64,000 nucleotides of DNA from Phytophthora sp. 'mugwort' (GCA_033558025.1 JAUCEF010000013.1:2473001-2537000); one strand, 5' to 3'; counted from the stretch's first letter, positions 10,444 to 23,290 are shown. Program-made: numbers and translations. The notes: a model not told the origin generated them from the sequence alone.

Positions 10444-13400
10444 TTATCTACTTGTACTGTCGCCATCTTTCGGAGAATCAAACGATTCCCCTGCCGAGCT
10501 CATCGACTGGAAGGATGACAGCGGCATCGCCATGTCGCCGGAGGATTCGACTGTCAATGCAGACGATGAGGCCGCTGCAATGAGTCGTGCATGAGCCGCG
10601 GCTACTCTACGCTGCTGCGATTCCTGCGACGTGGTTTCCGATCCAGAAGAGTTCAATGAGAAGAGGCTCGTGGCAGAACCTGACCGGACGCTCGAAAAGG
10701 GGCCGTTGCGCCCCAGAAATGCACGCTTGGCACGGGCAGCACCTCGCGCCAACGTGACTGCCTCGCCAACGTTATGTGCCTCCGGGTTCTCGTTGCGGCC
10801 AACCACCTTGATGTGACCCGAGTGTTTCTTCTTGCCACCGCGTGTACGCTGATCTTTGTGTACAAAGCTGAAACCAAAGCGTAGAATCAGCTTGACCGTC
10901 TGCATGGCGGTGTTGCGATCCATCTGCTTCTCGTCCTGAGTCAGGTAAATGTACGGGACCAGTCCGTTGTGTTCCTTCTTGGCATCGTTGCGTCGCGGCC
11001 CGAACTTCCAGCCCTGCTCCATGCGCATTTGTGCCCACACTTCGTGTGTGTTTTCAGAAAGAAGCTCAATCACTGAACGAAGGTGTGGAGGAACCTTGAC
11101 ATCATCAGTCGGAATTGGTTTCGGTTTGTACGTGCCACCGGGTTCCGTCGCCTCGGTGCCGAACTCAAATCCGTCAAACTGCTCTTCAACGCTGGCAGGT
11201 GGCTCGAGAACGTAGCCTAGAGCTGTAATCACCTTGAGTGCCGACATGGAAGTATCGCGGTCGTACTGCTTGTCCTGTTCAGTAAGAGCTTCATATGGTA
11301 CCAGATCGGGATGAAGCTTCTGGTCGTTGTCGCGTTCGGTGCCCCACCGCCAGCCCTGGTCAATGCGCCCCACCGCCCAAACTTCGTGTGCGTTCTGTGA
11401 TAGCAACTCAGCCAGCAAATTGATTGAGTGTGGCAACCGAATACGACGGGTATCCACCGGTTGCGGCGTGTACTTGTAGCCTTCCAATTCACGTTTGTCC
11501 AATGGAGTAAGCGCCGACGGGAAGCGCTCCAGGAAGGTGATAACCTCCTGGAAGATGCGGTCCTCCAGGTTCGGGATTCGAAGACGACGCTTGTGCACCT
11601 TTTTCGCGATAAACATGCGGAAATTGCGCACGAGCTCGTCGAATCTGCACGAAATGCCGCGCCCGGGTGCAGCAAAACTCTCCTTGATGAGGTTATCCAC
11701 ATCAGCATCTGTAACGAGACGATGCGTCTTCTTTTTCTTTCGCTTCCAGGACAAAAGCCGCTTGATGTAGCCCCAGCCAACATATCCAGTAAAGTAACGG
11801 AACCAAATCGACCGTGGCATGATGCACATCTCGTTCCCGTCGATGAGTGCATTGCCATTGTACAGCACACGACACGCTCGAATGTGGCCTGCTCCTCCAA
11901 TATTCAGGTGACTGTGACGTAGACCAAACGGGGTCTCGCTGTTTCTACTGCTTCCGTTCATGTCGGTGGCGCTGATGCCTTCACTGATGCGTACGTGGAA
12001 CCCATCAGTGCTCTCACTGTAGTCCTCACTTGGCCCCACAATCTGGTGTCGACGCTTAAAGCGTGATGGGACGTACTCGTCTTGATCACCCAGAACTTCC
12101 AGCGTGATCTGATCCTTCGTCAGTGAGCCATCGTCGATTTCAATGAACATCCCTCGCTTTAACCGCTTCAGCATCTCAACAGTGTTGGCCTGTGACGACA
12201 AAATGGGAATGTAAGTAACTGGGAACTCGACTAGATCTGCAAAAGAGTCCATGGAATCCGCTCGTGGACGCGGCCGCTCGCTAACAAACTCCATCTCCAC
12301 CTTCATAGTGAATTCCGGGTCGTTTTGACGCATCAAGTCGCCACAAACCATGATGAGATGCACACAGGCACGGAATTTACGTCGCAAACGCTTGCGCTCA
12401 GCCATCAGGTAGTCGTAATCCACCAAAAGTACACGTTGAAAGCCACACAACACCAACTGCTCCGTGCTGTACGTCGAGTTAGCGTCCTTGATCGGTGGCA
12501 TCTTCACCCGTAAACGCAGACCATTCATATAGTTCTTAATCTGTTTGACCAAATCATACTCAACATCCATCAACTGAAGCGAGTCACGAAAGTCATCGTC
12601 GTCCTCGTCGTCCTTGTTACTAACCACAAGATTCCGCTGGTTCTCTTCGAGAGTCTTCTTTTCCGTCTGAGCCAGCGAATAGTACTCACTCATAATAGCA
12701 ATAAACATGTTGACGCAAATGAGGTAAATCGAGATCATAAAACTGAAGAAGAAAATACCTGCCATCGTCGGGTTGGCCACATAGATCTCCTCGTAATCGA
12801 ACGCACCCAGCAGCATCTGGAAGCAGCTCGTTAGCGACACCGATAGCGAATGGTATTGCTGCACCGCAGTACCAAACGTTAAAAAGCCCATGACTGCAAA
12901 CCCAAAGAAAATGGTAAAGAAAATAATCACAAACGCGAGCAGATCCTTCGCTGCGAAGCGAAGTGTGCGCCACAGCAAGTTCAACCGTGAATTCAGTCGC
13001 AAGTACTTGAACACAATGGCCACAGACACCAATCCGAGTGCTGCGGCATAGTTCGTGACTGCACGAGACAGCCACGCCAGCGCCTCGACATCCACATAGC
13101 AGTCTCGTGCTGTGGCCTGATCGTCCGCTGGAACAGAGCAATCCAGGTCGCCTACTCGAGAAAGATCATCACGGATATTCTCCGACTTCACGATAAAGAT
13201 GACCCAGTGCGTAAGGAACACAATGAGCAGGACAAGCTGCAGCATGTCGAGCACGTTCCAGAGAGACTGCACATACTTGCGCAGTCCGTAGTTGCGCAAG
13301 TCGGAAATCTCACGATACAGGAGCAATACGGTAGCAATCAGCAACACAATCAAAAGGGAATTAGCATCCAAAAAGTCGCCAGTGTCCGTGTAGCTTGCCA

Positions 13401-14469
13401 GAATCCGAAAGCTTTTGATCCGGCCAGTGACCTCCATGTAGTCTGTGTTGCTCATCTCAAACAGCCCTTGTACATGCGAAAAAATGTTGCTGTGTGCGTT
13501 GTAAAAGGCAAAAGTCGACACCAAATACCGCGTTCCGTCACGAATAAAGTCGCTTTGTAGCTGTGAAATCAAGGCCGTGCCGGCCGTAGAATTGTCGCGT
13601 GGAAGGTAAACCACGTACCCTCCATGACCGTAATCCATCTCGTGGCTTACAAGACCAGGCTTGAACGTCTCGGAGCGCAGTAGTTTACTGAGTCCGCTTG
13701 TCCATTGATACGGCGCAGCTAAAACGCCGCTATCGTTGCCGTACGGGTCCTTCATTTCGTGACTGGGCGAGTACTCGGGGTAGCAAATTTCATCCGAAAA
13801 CATGATAAAGTCATTTCGGTCTGTCGTCTGGCTGCATAAAGTTCCTTTGACGCGACCTGTTCGCATCTGGATGCTGCCAATGGGGCGGCTACTCCGAAGA
13901 GGAGAGTCGTAAAACTGGTACAGCATGGGGCCACTGACCCATTGCCACATTTCGCCCTCGTTGCCAACGTCATAGAACGTCTTGGGCACGTTCTCACCGG
14001 GAAATTGTTCTTGAAAATACGTATTGTCCAGCACTGAGTTCTGCTCGAACGGGAAATGGACCGGCAATGTCAACAGCGTCGCCATAACCACCGCCAAGAA
14101 GCACAGATATACTACAAGCTCCTTGTAAAACTTGTTGCGCTTCTCCTGCTCCAGACAAAGCTGCACGCGCTTCATGTGCACGCGCATGTTCGAGTAGTGC
14201 ACAATCTGTTGCTTGAGTTGTCTGGCCGCCATAAGCTGGTCGTGCGTCTTGGGTCTCGAGCTTACACTCGCTCGACTGGCACTACGTTCTTCACTGGCCT
14301 CCATCGCCAGGGATTTATCTACAAACGCCCGTCTCCTCCACCAGTAGCACGTCCACCACCTGCCATAGCCGTCAGACCTCGAGAGCTCGATGTTGTTCTG
14401 TAAACAGTCTCCAGCGAGCTCCGCCTTGGAGCTGCGACTGGCCACTGGATGCCGCATGGCGTCCTCCAT
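10444..14469 (-). CDS. Polycystin/PKD2-like cation channel with two C-terminal RyR-type repeats
   Basis: The single-exon ORF gives 1,341 residues from the ATG at 14469. The frame stays open to a stop at 14580-14578 without another ATG, so a spliced upstream start cannot be excluded. A first TM helix lies near residues 115-138 (VVYLCFLAVVMATLLTLPV). A large loop resembling the polycystin TOP domain follows (residues ~160-350, with GSIQMRTGRVKGTLC). A bundle of five TM helices spans ~365-595, including WNVLDMLQLVLLIVF and CVNMFIAIMSEYYS after the pore region. This is the PKD2/TRPP plan. The C-terminus carries two tandem copies of a RyR repeat, near 1010-1086 and 1128-1203, with signatures AHEVWAVGRIDQGWRWG and THEVWAQMRMEQGWKFG, then a Ser-rich tail. 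RyR repeats are best known from ryanodine receptors. A role in Ca2+ signalling at plasma membrane, cilium or ER is inferred. Confidence 0.88.
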   Translation of the reverse strand: MEDAMRHPVASRSSKAELAGDCLQNNIELSRSDGYGRWWTCYWWRRRAFVDKSLAMEASEERSASRASVSSRPKTHDQLMAARQLKQQIVHYSNMRVHMKRVQLCLEQEKRNKFYKELVVYLCFLAVVMATLLTLPVHFPFEQNSVLDNTYFQEQFPGENVPKTFYDVGNEGEMWQWVSGPMLYQFYDSPLRSSRPIGSIQMRTGRVKGTLCSQTTDRNDFIMFSDEICYPEYSPSHEMKDPYGNDSGVLAAPYQWTSGLSKLLRSETFKPGLVSHEMDYGHGGYVVYLPRDNSTAGTALISQLQSDFIRDGTRYLVSTFAFYNAHSNIFSHVQGLFEMSNTDYMEVTGRIKSFRILASYTDTGDFLDANSLLIVLLIATVLLLYREISDLRNYGLRKYVQSLWNVLDMLQLVLLIVFLTHWVIFIVKSENIRDDLSRVGDLDCSVPADDQATARDCYVDVEALAWLSRAVTNYAAALGLVSVAIVFKYLRLNSRLNLLWRTLRFAAKDLLAFVIIFFTIFFGFAVMGFLTFGTAVQQYHSLSVSLTSCFQMLLGAFDYEEIYVANPTMAGIFFFSFMISIYLICVNMFIAIMSEYYSLAQTEKKTLEENQRNLVVSNKDDEDDDDFRDSLQLMDVEYDLVKQIKNYMNGLRLRVKMPPIKDANSTYSTEQLVLCGFQRVLLVDYDYLMAERKRLRRKFRACVHLIMVCGDLMRQNDPEFTMKVEMEFVSERPRPRADSMDSFADLVEFPVTYIPILSSQANTVEMLKRLKRGMFIEIDDGSLTKDQITLEVLGDQDEYVPSRFKRRHQIVGPSEDYSESTDGFHVRISEGISATDMNGSSRNSETPFGLRHSHLNIGGAGHIRACRVLYNGNALIDGNEMCIMPRSIWFRYFTGYVGWGYIKRLLSWKRKKKKTHRLVTDADVDNLIKESFAAPGRGISCRFDELVRNFRMFIAKKVHKRRLRIPNLEDRIFQEVITFLERFPSALTPLDKRELEGYKYTPQPVDTRRIRLPHSINLLAELLSQNAHEVWAVGRIDQGWRWGTERDNDQKLHPDLVPYEALTEQDKQYDRDTSMSALKVITALGYVLEPPASVEEQFDGFEFGTEATEPGGTYKPKPIPTDDVKVPPHLRSVIELLSENTHEVWAQMRMEQGWKFGPRRNDAKKEHNGLVPYIYLTQDEKQMDRNTAMQTVKLILRFGFSFVHKDQRTRGGKKKHSGHIKVVGRNENPEAHNVGEAVTLARGAARAKRAFLGRNGPFSSVRSGSATSLFSLNSSGSETTSQESQQRRVAAAHARLIAAASSSALTVESSGDMAMPLSSFQSMSSAGESFDSPKDGDSTSR

Positions 14470-15185
14470 GAGCGCGTAAGGAGCGTCCAGCACCGCGCAC
14501 TCGTCGGCTGGCTGGTTATGCAGCTGCAACGGGCCCGGAATGCTGCTACTCGTCACGGTGAGACGGCCAAGCGTCAGTCACAAGTCAAGTCGAGCAGCTC
14601 GACGCCGACGTCTTTGCACTTGGTCGCTTCGGGCTCCGGCTGGTGGGTGTTCCACTAAAGTATGTCCGTTATCCCTCGATGCGGTCTCCGCTCTGAGGCG
14701 TTTCCCTAAATGGGCATCATGGTTGCCCTTGCCTCGCGTCAAACGAGCCAGCGCGTGGAGATGTTTTTGTGTCACTAGCTGGCTATCGGCACAGAATTCG
14801 GCAGTTGCGAATGAAACTGTCTGTGAGATTTTATGTACTGCTGCCACAAATAAGTGCTTGCGTTTTTGCGTTGAATCATCCGGGCCATGTATTTAGCACA
14901 ACGGGCACTCCGCGCGACATTAAACTTTGCTTCATACAGCGCTGGCAACTGGGCGATGACTACGGTAAGTTATTTAATGATGACCGTGTTATGATAACCT
15001 TGCACACCCCAAATTACATGCCACCAACTCGGGCGACAGTCGACAAGCGGCACTGCAAGATGCGGTGGTGCAGTCTGCGCATTGCCATCATCTCAGAAAA
15101 TCCATTGTGGTGGATACTGTACTGCACGGGAGTCCACATGTGTTTTACTGTACTTGACTCTTTATAGTACCCAATCCGCACGTTG
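14470..15185. other. Intergenic between the PKD2-like channel and GCP4
   Basis: About 700 bp, holding the presumed promoter of the channel gene and the 3' flank of GCP4. A 118-codon plus-strand ORF (14811-15167) begins with a mildly hydrophobic peptide but has no other mark of a gene. Confidence 0.4.
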
Positions 15186-17942
15186 CTACTGCTGTCGCTG
15201 CTGCTTCCTGCGCTCGCGTTCTGCCATGAAGAAACCGTTGCTATCGAGCAGGAAGAGCAGGTCGCGTGCGTCGGATATCTGCAACACGCTGTAGAGGAAT
15301 TCAAAGCGGCGATGGAAGTCCTGGTCCAGCAGCGCAATGCGGTCTGCACTGAGCTCAGCGCCACGTTCTTCTACGGCATCCTGCTGCAGCACGTACTCGG
15401 CCAACTGCCAGCAGCAGCTCAGCAACTCGTCGAGTGCAGACGCCACCGTCTTCGTATGCACGTAACAGCTCTTGACGAGACCCGCCACGAAAGTTTCGTG
15501 CACGCGCTTGGCACGGTCAAAGTCCAATGCAGATTCAAGCTGCTCTACACACTTCTTAAACTTGCCTTCAATCACAAATACCTGGAAATGCAGCTCCAAT
15601 GTGCGGACTACAAAGCTCATTCGGATGCGTAAAGCGCCAGCAGCGAACGTGGCTCCTGTTCCGGTGGTTTGCTTCGAGCGCAGCGTGCGACTCTTCCATG
15701 CCAGCTCGAGAGCATACGCTACTCGCTTCAGTCGAAAGCAGAACTGGAACAGGTGTCCGTACGAACGCAGGATGTCGGGCGTAACGAGCAGTTGCAGTGG
15801 CCAGTGCACAGTGCAGCGCAGATTCAAAGCGTGCCATAGTTCGCGCGGAGTCACTGCAGTATTGTACTCCTTCAAATTAGCACCGCTACCTTCACGCCAA
15901 CTCGTCTTGGCTGAGTACTTGTCCAATCTCCAGTCTGTAAGCCGAACGAGTGACGAAAATCCAAGTCCCACACAGTATTCGCCCGTGGCAGCGCGTAACC
16001 TAAGGGCTTGCTGAAGATCAATCTGCGTCTCTAGCAGAAGGACGTCATTGACGACCACCGCCATCATTTTCTTGTACAAAACCTGCTTGGACGACGTCAT
16101 GGTCACTTCTTGACGAGCGTACTGGATACGAACTCGAAGCGATGGATTGTTGCCGTCTGTCATCAGAACTTCCACCACTGGCGAAGATTGGATTCCGCTT
16201 TCACCTCCACACGAGGGTTTTACTTGAGCCATCACACGCATTCCATTCATCTTGCCTGGAAGATACTCAATCGCTAAGTCGACGCTGATATAGACAGCAT
16301 GGGGGTCATCCAGTTCAAACGACCCGTTCACTAATGAAGCAGGGCCCAATTCTCCCTCCTTTCGGAGCAAAAGAGACGCCCGGTGGCTCCCACGCCAAAA
16401 AGCGTTTTGCTCCCATTGCAATGAAAACTCGGAGGAAAACGAGTTTCCATCCATCTGTGCATGGCGCCACCACACGGAGCCACTTTCTTCGACTCCAGCT
16501 TCATCTCGCGGGTGTATATGGCCTTCGGTGGCAATTGCCAAATATTTGCCATTGAAACCTCGTGACACGTTAAAAAGAAGCAAACCGTCATTGGATGAAA
16601 ATCCCTTTAGTGCAAATGTTTGCAATGGGAGCTAATACAATAAACAGGTTAATGCATTAAGCAGTCAGATATATACACGTTTCACCCCAAAGTTCTAAAC
16701 AGCTTACCAACCTGCATATCGAAGTCCCTCCCCCACGGCTCGTCTTCAGGTATTAAATCGCGCACAACCTCTTGCCAGACGCCATGATTCACGTCCTCCT
16801 CGGATTTGGATGTCGGTGTCACGAGCATCATGTCAAAACTGCGCTCGATAAACGTCTGGAACACCTCGCCTCGAGAGAGCAAGTAGAAGCTCTTCAACAC
16901 GTGCAAATATCCCACAAAATCCGACTTTACCACCACTTCTTCATGCAATCGGCTTGCGACGTGGCGGCGTACTTTTTCCACTTCATGCTCTACTGCCACG
17001 ACATCGAACACAGGACGTCTTGCTAGCTGCGACATCGCCTTGACAATGTCTTGCACCTCGCGCGGAGAAAACTCGTTCGCTCGTGTCAAAATGTGCACCG
17101 CCTTGCCGACTACAAATACACTCTCCGCCACCGACGTCGGGAAGTAATCCAGCGGCACAGCCTCCAAGTCTATCGTAAACTGTTGATGCCACATCACTGC
17201 AACCGCATTTTTGTCTTTCACCGTCAGTGTTTTCGTCGATTCGTCCACTTGTTTCTTAATGAAAAACTCCTTGTGCGGGTCCACGATCTCGCCATATACC
17301 ATCCACGCCATGACTTGCTTGAAAAGCACTCTAAAATCCACACACAACCGTCAGTGATTCATCACCAAAAATTGCAACGAAACCTCTGTCACAAACCTCC
17401 CAGAGCACTCACCGATGGCACGCATACAGCAATTCTTGCATACATTTGCGCACTCGAGGGAAGCCCGAGCTGGTGCTTTGGTGCACGACACTCAGCAATT
17501 TCGACCCATTCACACATGTCAATTGTTGCCCCTGTTGTATCTGGCTCTGCGTCTCATTCGTGAGTCTGTGCACGAGTCCACAAACTTCCGGCAGCACCTC
17601 CATGAACTCCTCGAGCTCGAACATGAGGTTGGAGATGGGGAACACGGCATTGGACCTTAAAGCTGTGGCCTCGAGCTCCACGATGGCATCGGCATAGCGA
17701 TACAGCAGTCGCTCCACCGCTTGAGCCAGTGCATGCAGATACACGCTTGGAAATTTCGGCGCCTGTCGCACGAACTGGTCCAGCGTGGAGAAGGCGAAGC
17801 CCAGACGCAGCAGCCGGTCCAGCACGCTCTTTTGCGCCTGGGACAGGAACGAGGCCTCCTTGCACACGAAGAAGCCGTCGGCGCGGTGTTCCACAACGTC
17901 GCCCGTGTGCCCCAGCAGCGCCAAGAAGAGCTCGTGGTGCAT
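15186..17942 (-). CDS. GCP4: Gamma-tubulin complex component 4 (GCP4), 3 exons
   Basis: Exons at 17942-17413, 17330-16712 and 16631-15186 join in phase (2,595 nt including stop) to 864 residues. The start is fixed by the family-typical opening MHHELFLALLGHTGDVV. The N-terminal grip1 region includes LDRLLRLGF and FFIKKQVDE; the middle includes SFYLLSRGEVFQTFIE; the grip2 region, after a join at VHWPLQLLVTPDILRSYG, includes LFQFCFRLKRVAYALE. GCP4 is a spoke of the gamma-tubulin ring complex that nucleates microtubules at centrosomes, basal bodies and spindle poles. The protein is longer than human GCP4 (667 aa), mainly because of a ~200-residue block between the two grip regions that looks like a beta-rich lectin-type fold. 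The start lies 149 bp from that of the proteasome gene on the other strand, suggesting a shared promoter. Confidence 0.93.
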
Positions 17943-18091
17943 GGCGGGTTAAAAGGCTTCAAGATCAAAACTCAGTCCCGGATTGGATAAAAAAAAGGAA
18001 AAATCCGGATAGAAATCATCCGGACGGAAAAAGATAGCTCCCCCTTGGATCCAGAAGCAGAGCGAGCTTTTGATACCAAAGAGAAGGAACC
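17943..18091. promoter_or_regulatory. Bidirectional promoter, GCP4 / proteasome alpha-7
   Basis: Only 149 bp separate the divergent start codons of GCP4 (minus) and the proteasome subunit (plus). Both 5' UTRs and core promoters must therefore fit in or overlap this space. No TATA box or clear oomycete initiator was recognised; the call rests on spacing alone. Confidence 0.5.
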
Positions 18092-19131
<1,040 letters not shown>

Positions 19132-19515
19132 ACGAATTGAGTGGAAGGAATACAGCGCACACTTGAGAATAAAATGCGTCTTAGCAGTGCTGATCACGTT
19201 GCAAGTCGAGCAGTTAGTGAGTCCAGCAATTATTGTGGGCGGGCGGTACTAGGCTAAGGCAGAATTAATCAATGTGCGCGTGCTAGGCATCGTTTTACAG
19301 TTTATCCATTTTTTATCAAAAAAGTGCCCACAAGCAACAAAATCACGGATATCCTTGAATGCTTGTTAGTATCTGTGCTGTTAACTGGTCTGTCGTGCTG
19401 CTCGCTAGCTCCGCTATTCAACTTCAACCGTTTTACACTTCTCCAGCAGCTAGACGAGCGACAAACACCAGCATCTATCCATCTACATGCAAAAGACACA
19501 TGCTCCGACGTCGCC
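19132..19515. other. Convergent intergenic space, proteasome / STT3
   Basis: About 380 bp between the stop codons of two convergent genes, presumably 3' UTRs and polyadenylation signals. No further feature was recognised. Confidence 0.45.
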
Positions 19516-22273
19516 TTACTTCGTCTCACGCTCGTAGATGGCCCAGCGGCGGTTGTGTTCCTGGCCCTTGCCCGGGTTCACATTCATATCCGTGCATCCC
19601 GCGTCAGCACAGCCACACGAGTGCGACTTCGAATCCTTGCATGCTCGCATACAACCTTCATCGTTGCCGTCCAGATCCGCTTCGTTCACTGGAAGCTTGT
19701 TGAACGCGAAGGCGTGGCCCTCACCCGCCACACGAGCAATAGCGAAGTAACGCTTGCTCTTCTCCTTGGCGTGATGCAGAGCAAGGTTAAAGTTAGCACC
19801 GCTGGGGCCACCAGCGTACACGCGGTCATTGCCCAGCATGTCCTCACCAGTGGCACAGCCCAGGAAACGAGTCTTCTCTTTCGAAATATCCTTCTCGGCA
19901 GCCGAGGCTTCAGACAGTCGAGCCTTCTTGACAGCAGTCGTAGGCTCCACGTTAGGTTGCTTCTTGACCTTGAAAATACGGACGATCCAATGCTCGGACG
20001 TGAAAGCCTCTTCCAAGTGAGTCAGCTTGATGTTCTTGACACCCACCTCCGTGTTACGTGCCCGGTCAAAGCCCGGTGGGCGCTGGTAGTCCGTCATGAC
20101 TTCACCAAAGCGATAGTAGCACAGCTTGTAGGCAAGACAGTTGTGCAGCACCTTCGAGCCACCCGGACCGACGTCGAAACTGCCCGAGGCGGAGTAGTAG
20201 TCACGTTCTGAAGGCATGTCGTCGGGGTACACACCCGAGCCGATACGTACTGGCCAAAGGAACTTGTTAATATCGTCAGAACTGTAGCCAGTGACCCCAC
20301 CAAAAATGACCAGGACATAGTCCACATCCAGACTCTGCAGAATCGGGTACGCGTCTTCCTCCGACGAGGCCAGAGCACGGCCGACCGTAGCAATGTGCGT
20401 ATTGTTCCACGTGTTGTTGTCCACAATGACCGTGCGGTTAGCCATAGCCGACATCTGGTAGCCGTAGTCCCACCACGACATGATCTTGGCGTTAGCGTCC
20501 GTGTTCTGACGCAGCCAAAAGTAAGCCTCACGGTAGTCATCAAAGTTGACACGCTCACCAGTTTGCGTACGGCCAGCTTCAATCACAATACTCGGCGACG
20601 AGTACGCCATTGAGGACACGTACGTAGCGTGAAGAGTGTAGCTCATCAGCATGAGCAGCAGGCCGCTCACAACACCCAGAGCCAGGAGCTTCGGTACAGG
20701 CTGCACACCATCTTTCTGCGCAACGAAGGTCGAAGGTCGAGCCAGGATACCCATAAACTTGCGCAGCGTTGACGAAATACCCACCGCACCAAGGATGCAG
20801 GCAATAGGCGCCAGCGTCAGCATGAGACGGACCATGACACCGGCGAAATACCAGGCAACCGTGCCGTACAGGATGACGAAAATGCCGCCGTCCGTCAGGT
20901 TCTGGAACAGGAAATACAGACCCACTGGCGCGAAGGGTACCAGAATGTGCAGGTCGAAGAAGTAGGACGTCCACGTCGTGGGCTGGTGTTCACTCACTGA
21001 GGCAATAATAGGGATGTACTTGGACGCGTAGGTCGGGTCCAGCAGGGTCAGACTCCGGCCAGTCCACTGAACCTTGCCCATGAGCTGCAGCACCAGCAGA
21101 GCAAGCGCAAATCCGGACACAAGTAGCCCAGCACCGACAAGTACGAGACGACGGAACGACGCGGCCGAGATGTAGTTACGCAGCCAGTTGACGAAGCAGT
21201 ACACTTGCAACAGCACGAAGACGCCGTGCGAGCCCGCGCACTCGGCCTGTTTGATGACGTTAAAGCCCACGAACGGCACCTGCATCGCCATGAGACTGCC
21301 CAGCGCGTAGAATGTCGAATAGGCAATGTACAGACGCGGCGTGTATCGTCCAGCGAAGATCATCACCAGCACGTAGATGGGGATCATGTTGATGATGAAC
21401 ACGTAGCCGCCCCAAGCCGCCACCATATAGAAGTACGCGAGAGCGCATGAGGCCGACCAGAACATGGATCCCGTGTGTACAGCCTTAATCCATAAGTAGA
21501 ACACGAAGATGAGGGCGAAAATGGCGACACCTTCGTTGTCGTACGAGCCACCGACGGAGCGGGAAATGTACGAGGGCACAATGCCGGCAAAAGCGGCAGC
21601 CAGCAGACCGGCGCTGGAACGCTTGGTCACTTCCTTGGTCAGCAGGTAGCTGGCAATAGCCGTGTTGGCGGCGAATAGCGGCGCGAGGAACACGCACGTG
21701 TTGCGCACATTAATGGAAATGTTGAGTAGGTTGAGCACCCAGTACACGAGCGCGGCCGTGTACATGAGGCCGGGGTAGATGGTGCCACCGATGATACGGC
21801 CCAGTGGGTACCACGCACGGTCGTCAAACCAGTCCAGAAACTCGAGGAAACCCTCCGAGGCCAAGTACTTGGTCGTGCGAAAGTTGAAGTATGGGTCGAA
21901 CTCATGGATCACCTGCAATTATTGTCAATAGCAGAAATAATTAGAATACAATAAAATAAAACTTTCGTGATGTGTGGGCCAATTGAAGGAATGGAGTGTT
22001 GCTACGTACAGATTCGTAGCGCACGACGGCGAAGAGGCGAATGGAGAAGGACATGAGACAGATCATGGCCAGGATGGCGTACTTGGCCACGGGGGCCAGC
22101 GCGTTCTCGTCGTCCTCGGCGTCGCGCGGATCGTCCAGATCCACGCCAAACACGATGCGCGTCGGGTCGCTGACCTGCTTGGTCTCTGGGGCCGTGGCCT
22201 CGAACGCGGATGATTCATTTTCAGAGTCGTCTGAGGAGGCGGGGGCCTTCTTAGACTTAGACTTGGGCGCCAT
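19516..22273 (-). CDS. STT3: Oligosaccharyltransferase catalytic subunit STT3, 2 exons
   Basis: Exon 1 (22273-22010) encodes the start MAPKSKSKK, an acidic linker and the first TM helix (YAILAMICLMSFSIRLFAVV). Exon 2 (21912-19516) carries the rest, 886 residues in all. STT3 moves the lipid-linked glycan onto Asn in N-x-S/T sequons in the ER lumen. Visible hallmarks are the first acidic motif in VIHEFDPYFNFR just after the splice, a run of TM helices, the SVSEHQPTTW loop near residue 393, and the WWDYGYQ motif at 568-574 followed by NRTVIVDNNTWNNTHIA. The C-terminal domain is lumenal. The N-terminal extension of ~75 residues before the first TM is longer than usual and Ser/Glu-rich. No retained-subunit features decide between STT3A and STT3B types. 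Confidence 0.96.
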
Positions 22274-23290
22274 TGCTGCTCGACAAAGCTTCACTATGGC
22301 TCTGACGGTCCGCTCTGTGTTGGAGCTCTCGGCACGTTGCACGTGGCATCAACGCAGCCCACGCACGGTGTGAAGATCTGTGCAGCATTTCAAGCAAGTC
22401 GTAATTACGATTTTGTTTTTACAAGGTTATTTACGACCAACAGTTGAACGATAGGTCGGATAGAAGAGCAAGAAAAGTTTTTGCAAAATTTAAAAGAAGG
22501 TTGGGTCACGGTTATGTAGCATAAGAGCTTGCAAATGTAGTCACAGATCGCCAATAAAAACGAAAACCTGGTCTACAACGCACATCGACTTCGCCATATC
22601 GATAGCAAACTTCCAGATCCGCACACATCACTGCAGGAAGGCCGAACTTGTTCTCAACATTTCGATTAGTGCCTGCCAACGCCCAACAAAAAAATATTGC
22701 CTCAACACGATATTGCAAAAAAAAAGTCGTACCGGTTCTAAAAGTTTTTCAGTTTCTTGGTGCTTTTAGGAGTTGATGTGGTGTACCTAGAATCTCGTTG
22801 TGAATTTTGCTTCGTCTCTGATTTGTCAAAACCTCATTTCCAACTCGGCCATTGGCGCAAAATCGTACCTATAGATGGGTGGTTCCCGAAGCAATGGTTG
22901 GTCTGCGCGGCTGGTTTGGTAATTTTGAGGAGCCGCTAGCGCTGTGCGCTCAACGCCTTCATTTGCTACTGTCCAAAGCTATCCAAGAAGAAGGTAAGGC
23001 TCGCGCCCTCCCTCTAAATATTCACAGGCAAGGCAAGATTGGCGGGGAGACGGGGATTAGGGACGTACAGCAGCGCATGAACACAACTTACAGACCAGAA
23101 CGCAGACAATGCCGCAGCTACTCAGCGCCAGACAGACTATTGATCGCATCGTGACGGTCTTCGCAGTCTTGACCTCCGACGTCTCACGCCGCCCTGCCTG
23201 CCAGCGCCAAGCCTAGCTGACGGACGATGTACTAGAAGCGGTGACTGACACTGTTGCTGTTGTGTATCGCCCCCTCCGCAGTCTGCAACC
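22274..23290. other. Divergent intergenic space, STT3 / RPS29
   Basis: About 1 kb holding the promoters of two housekeeping genes. Several short ORFs are present, none with coding character. The part near 23200-23285 is pyrimidine-rich, as in many ribosomal-protein promoters; I could not define a motif. Confidence 0.4.

Noticed and set aside
14811..15167. 118-codon ORF with a hydrophobic start, possible secreted protein
   Set aside because: The signal-like start is weak, the rest lacks coding character, and the ORF sits in the channel promoter; listed only as a note in the intergenic entry.
19324..20211. 295-codon plus-strand ORF
   Set aside because: It overlaps the C-terminal part of STT3 in antisense; the protein has no domain sense, and STT3 in the other strand is certain.
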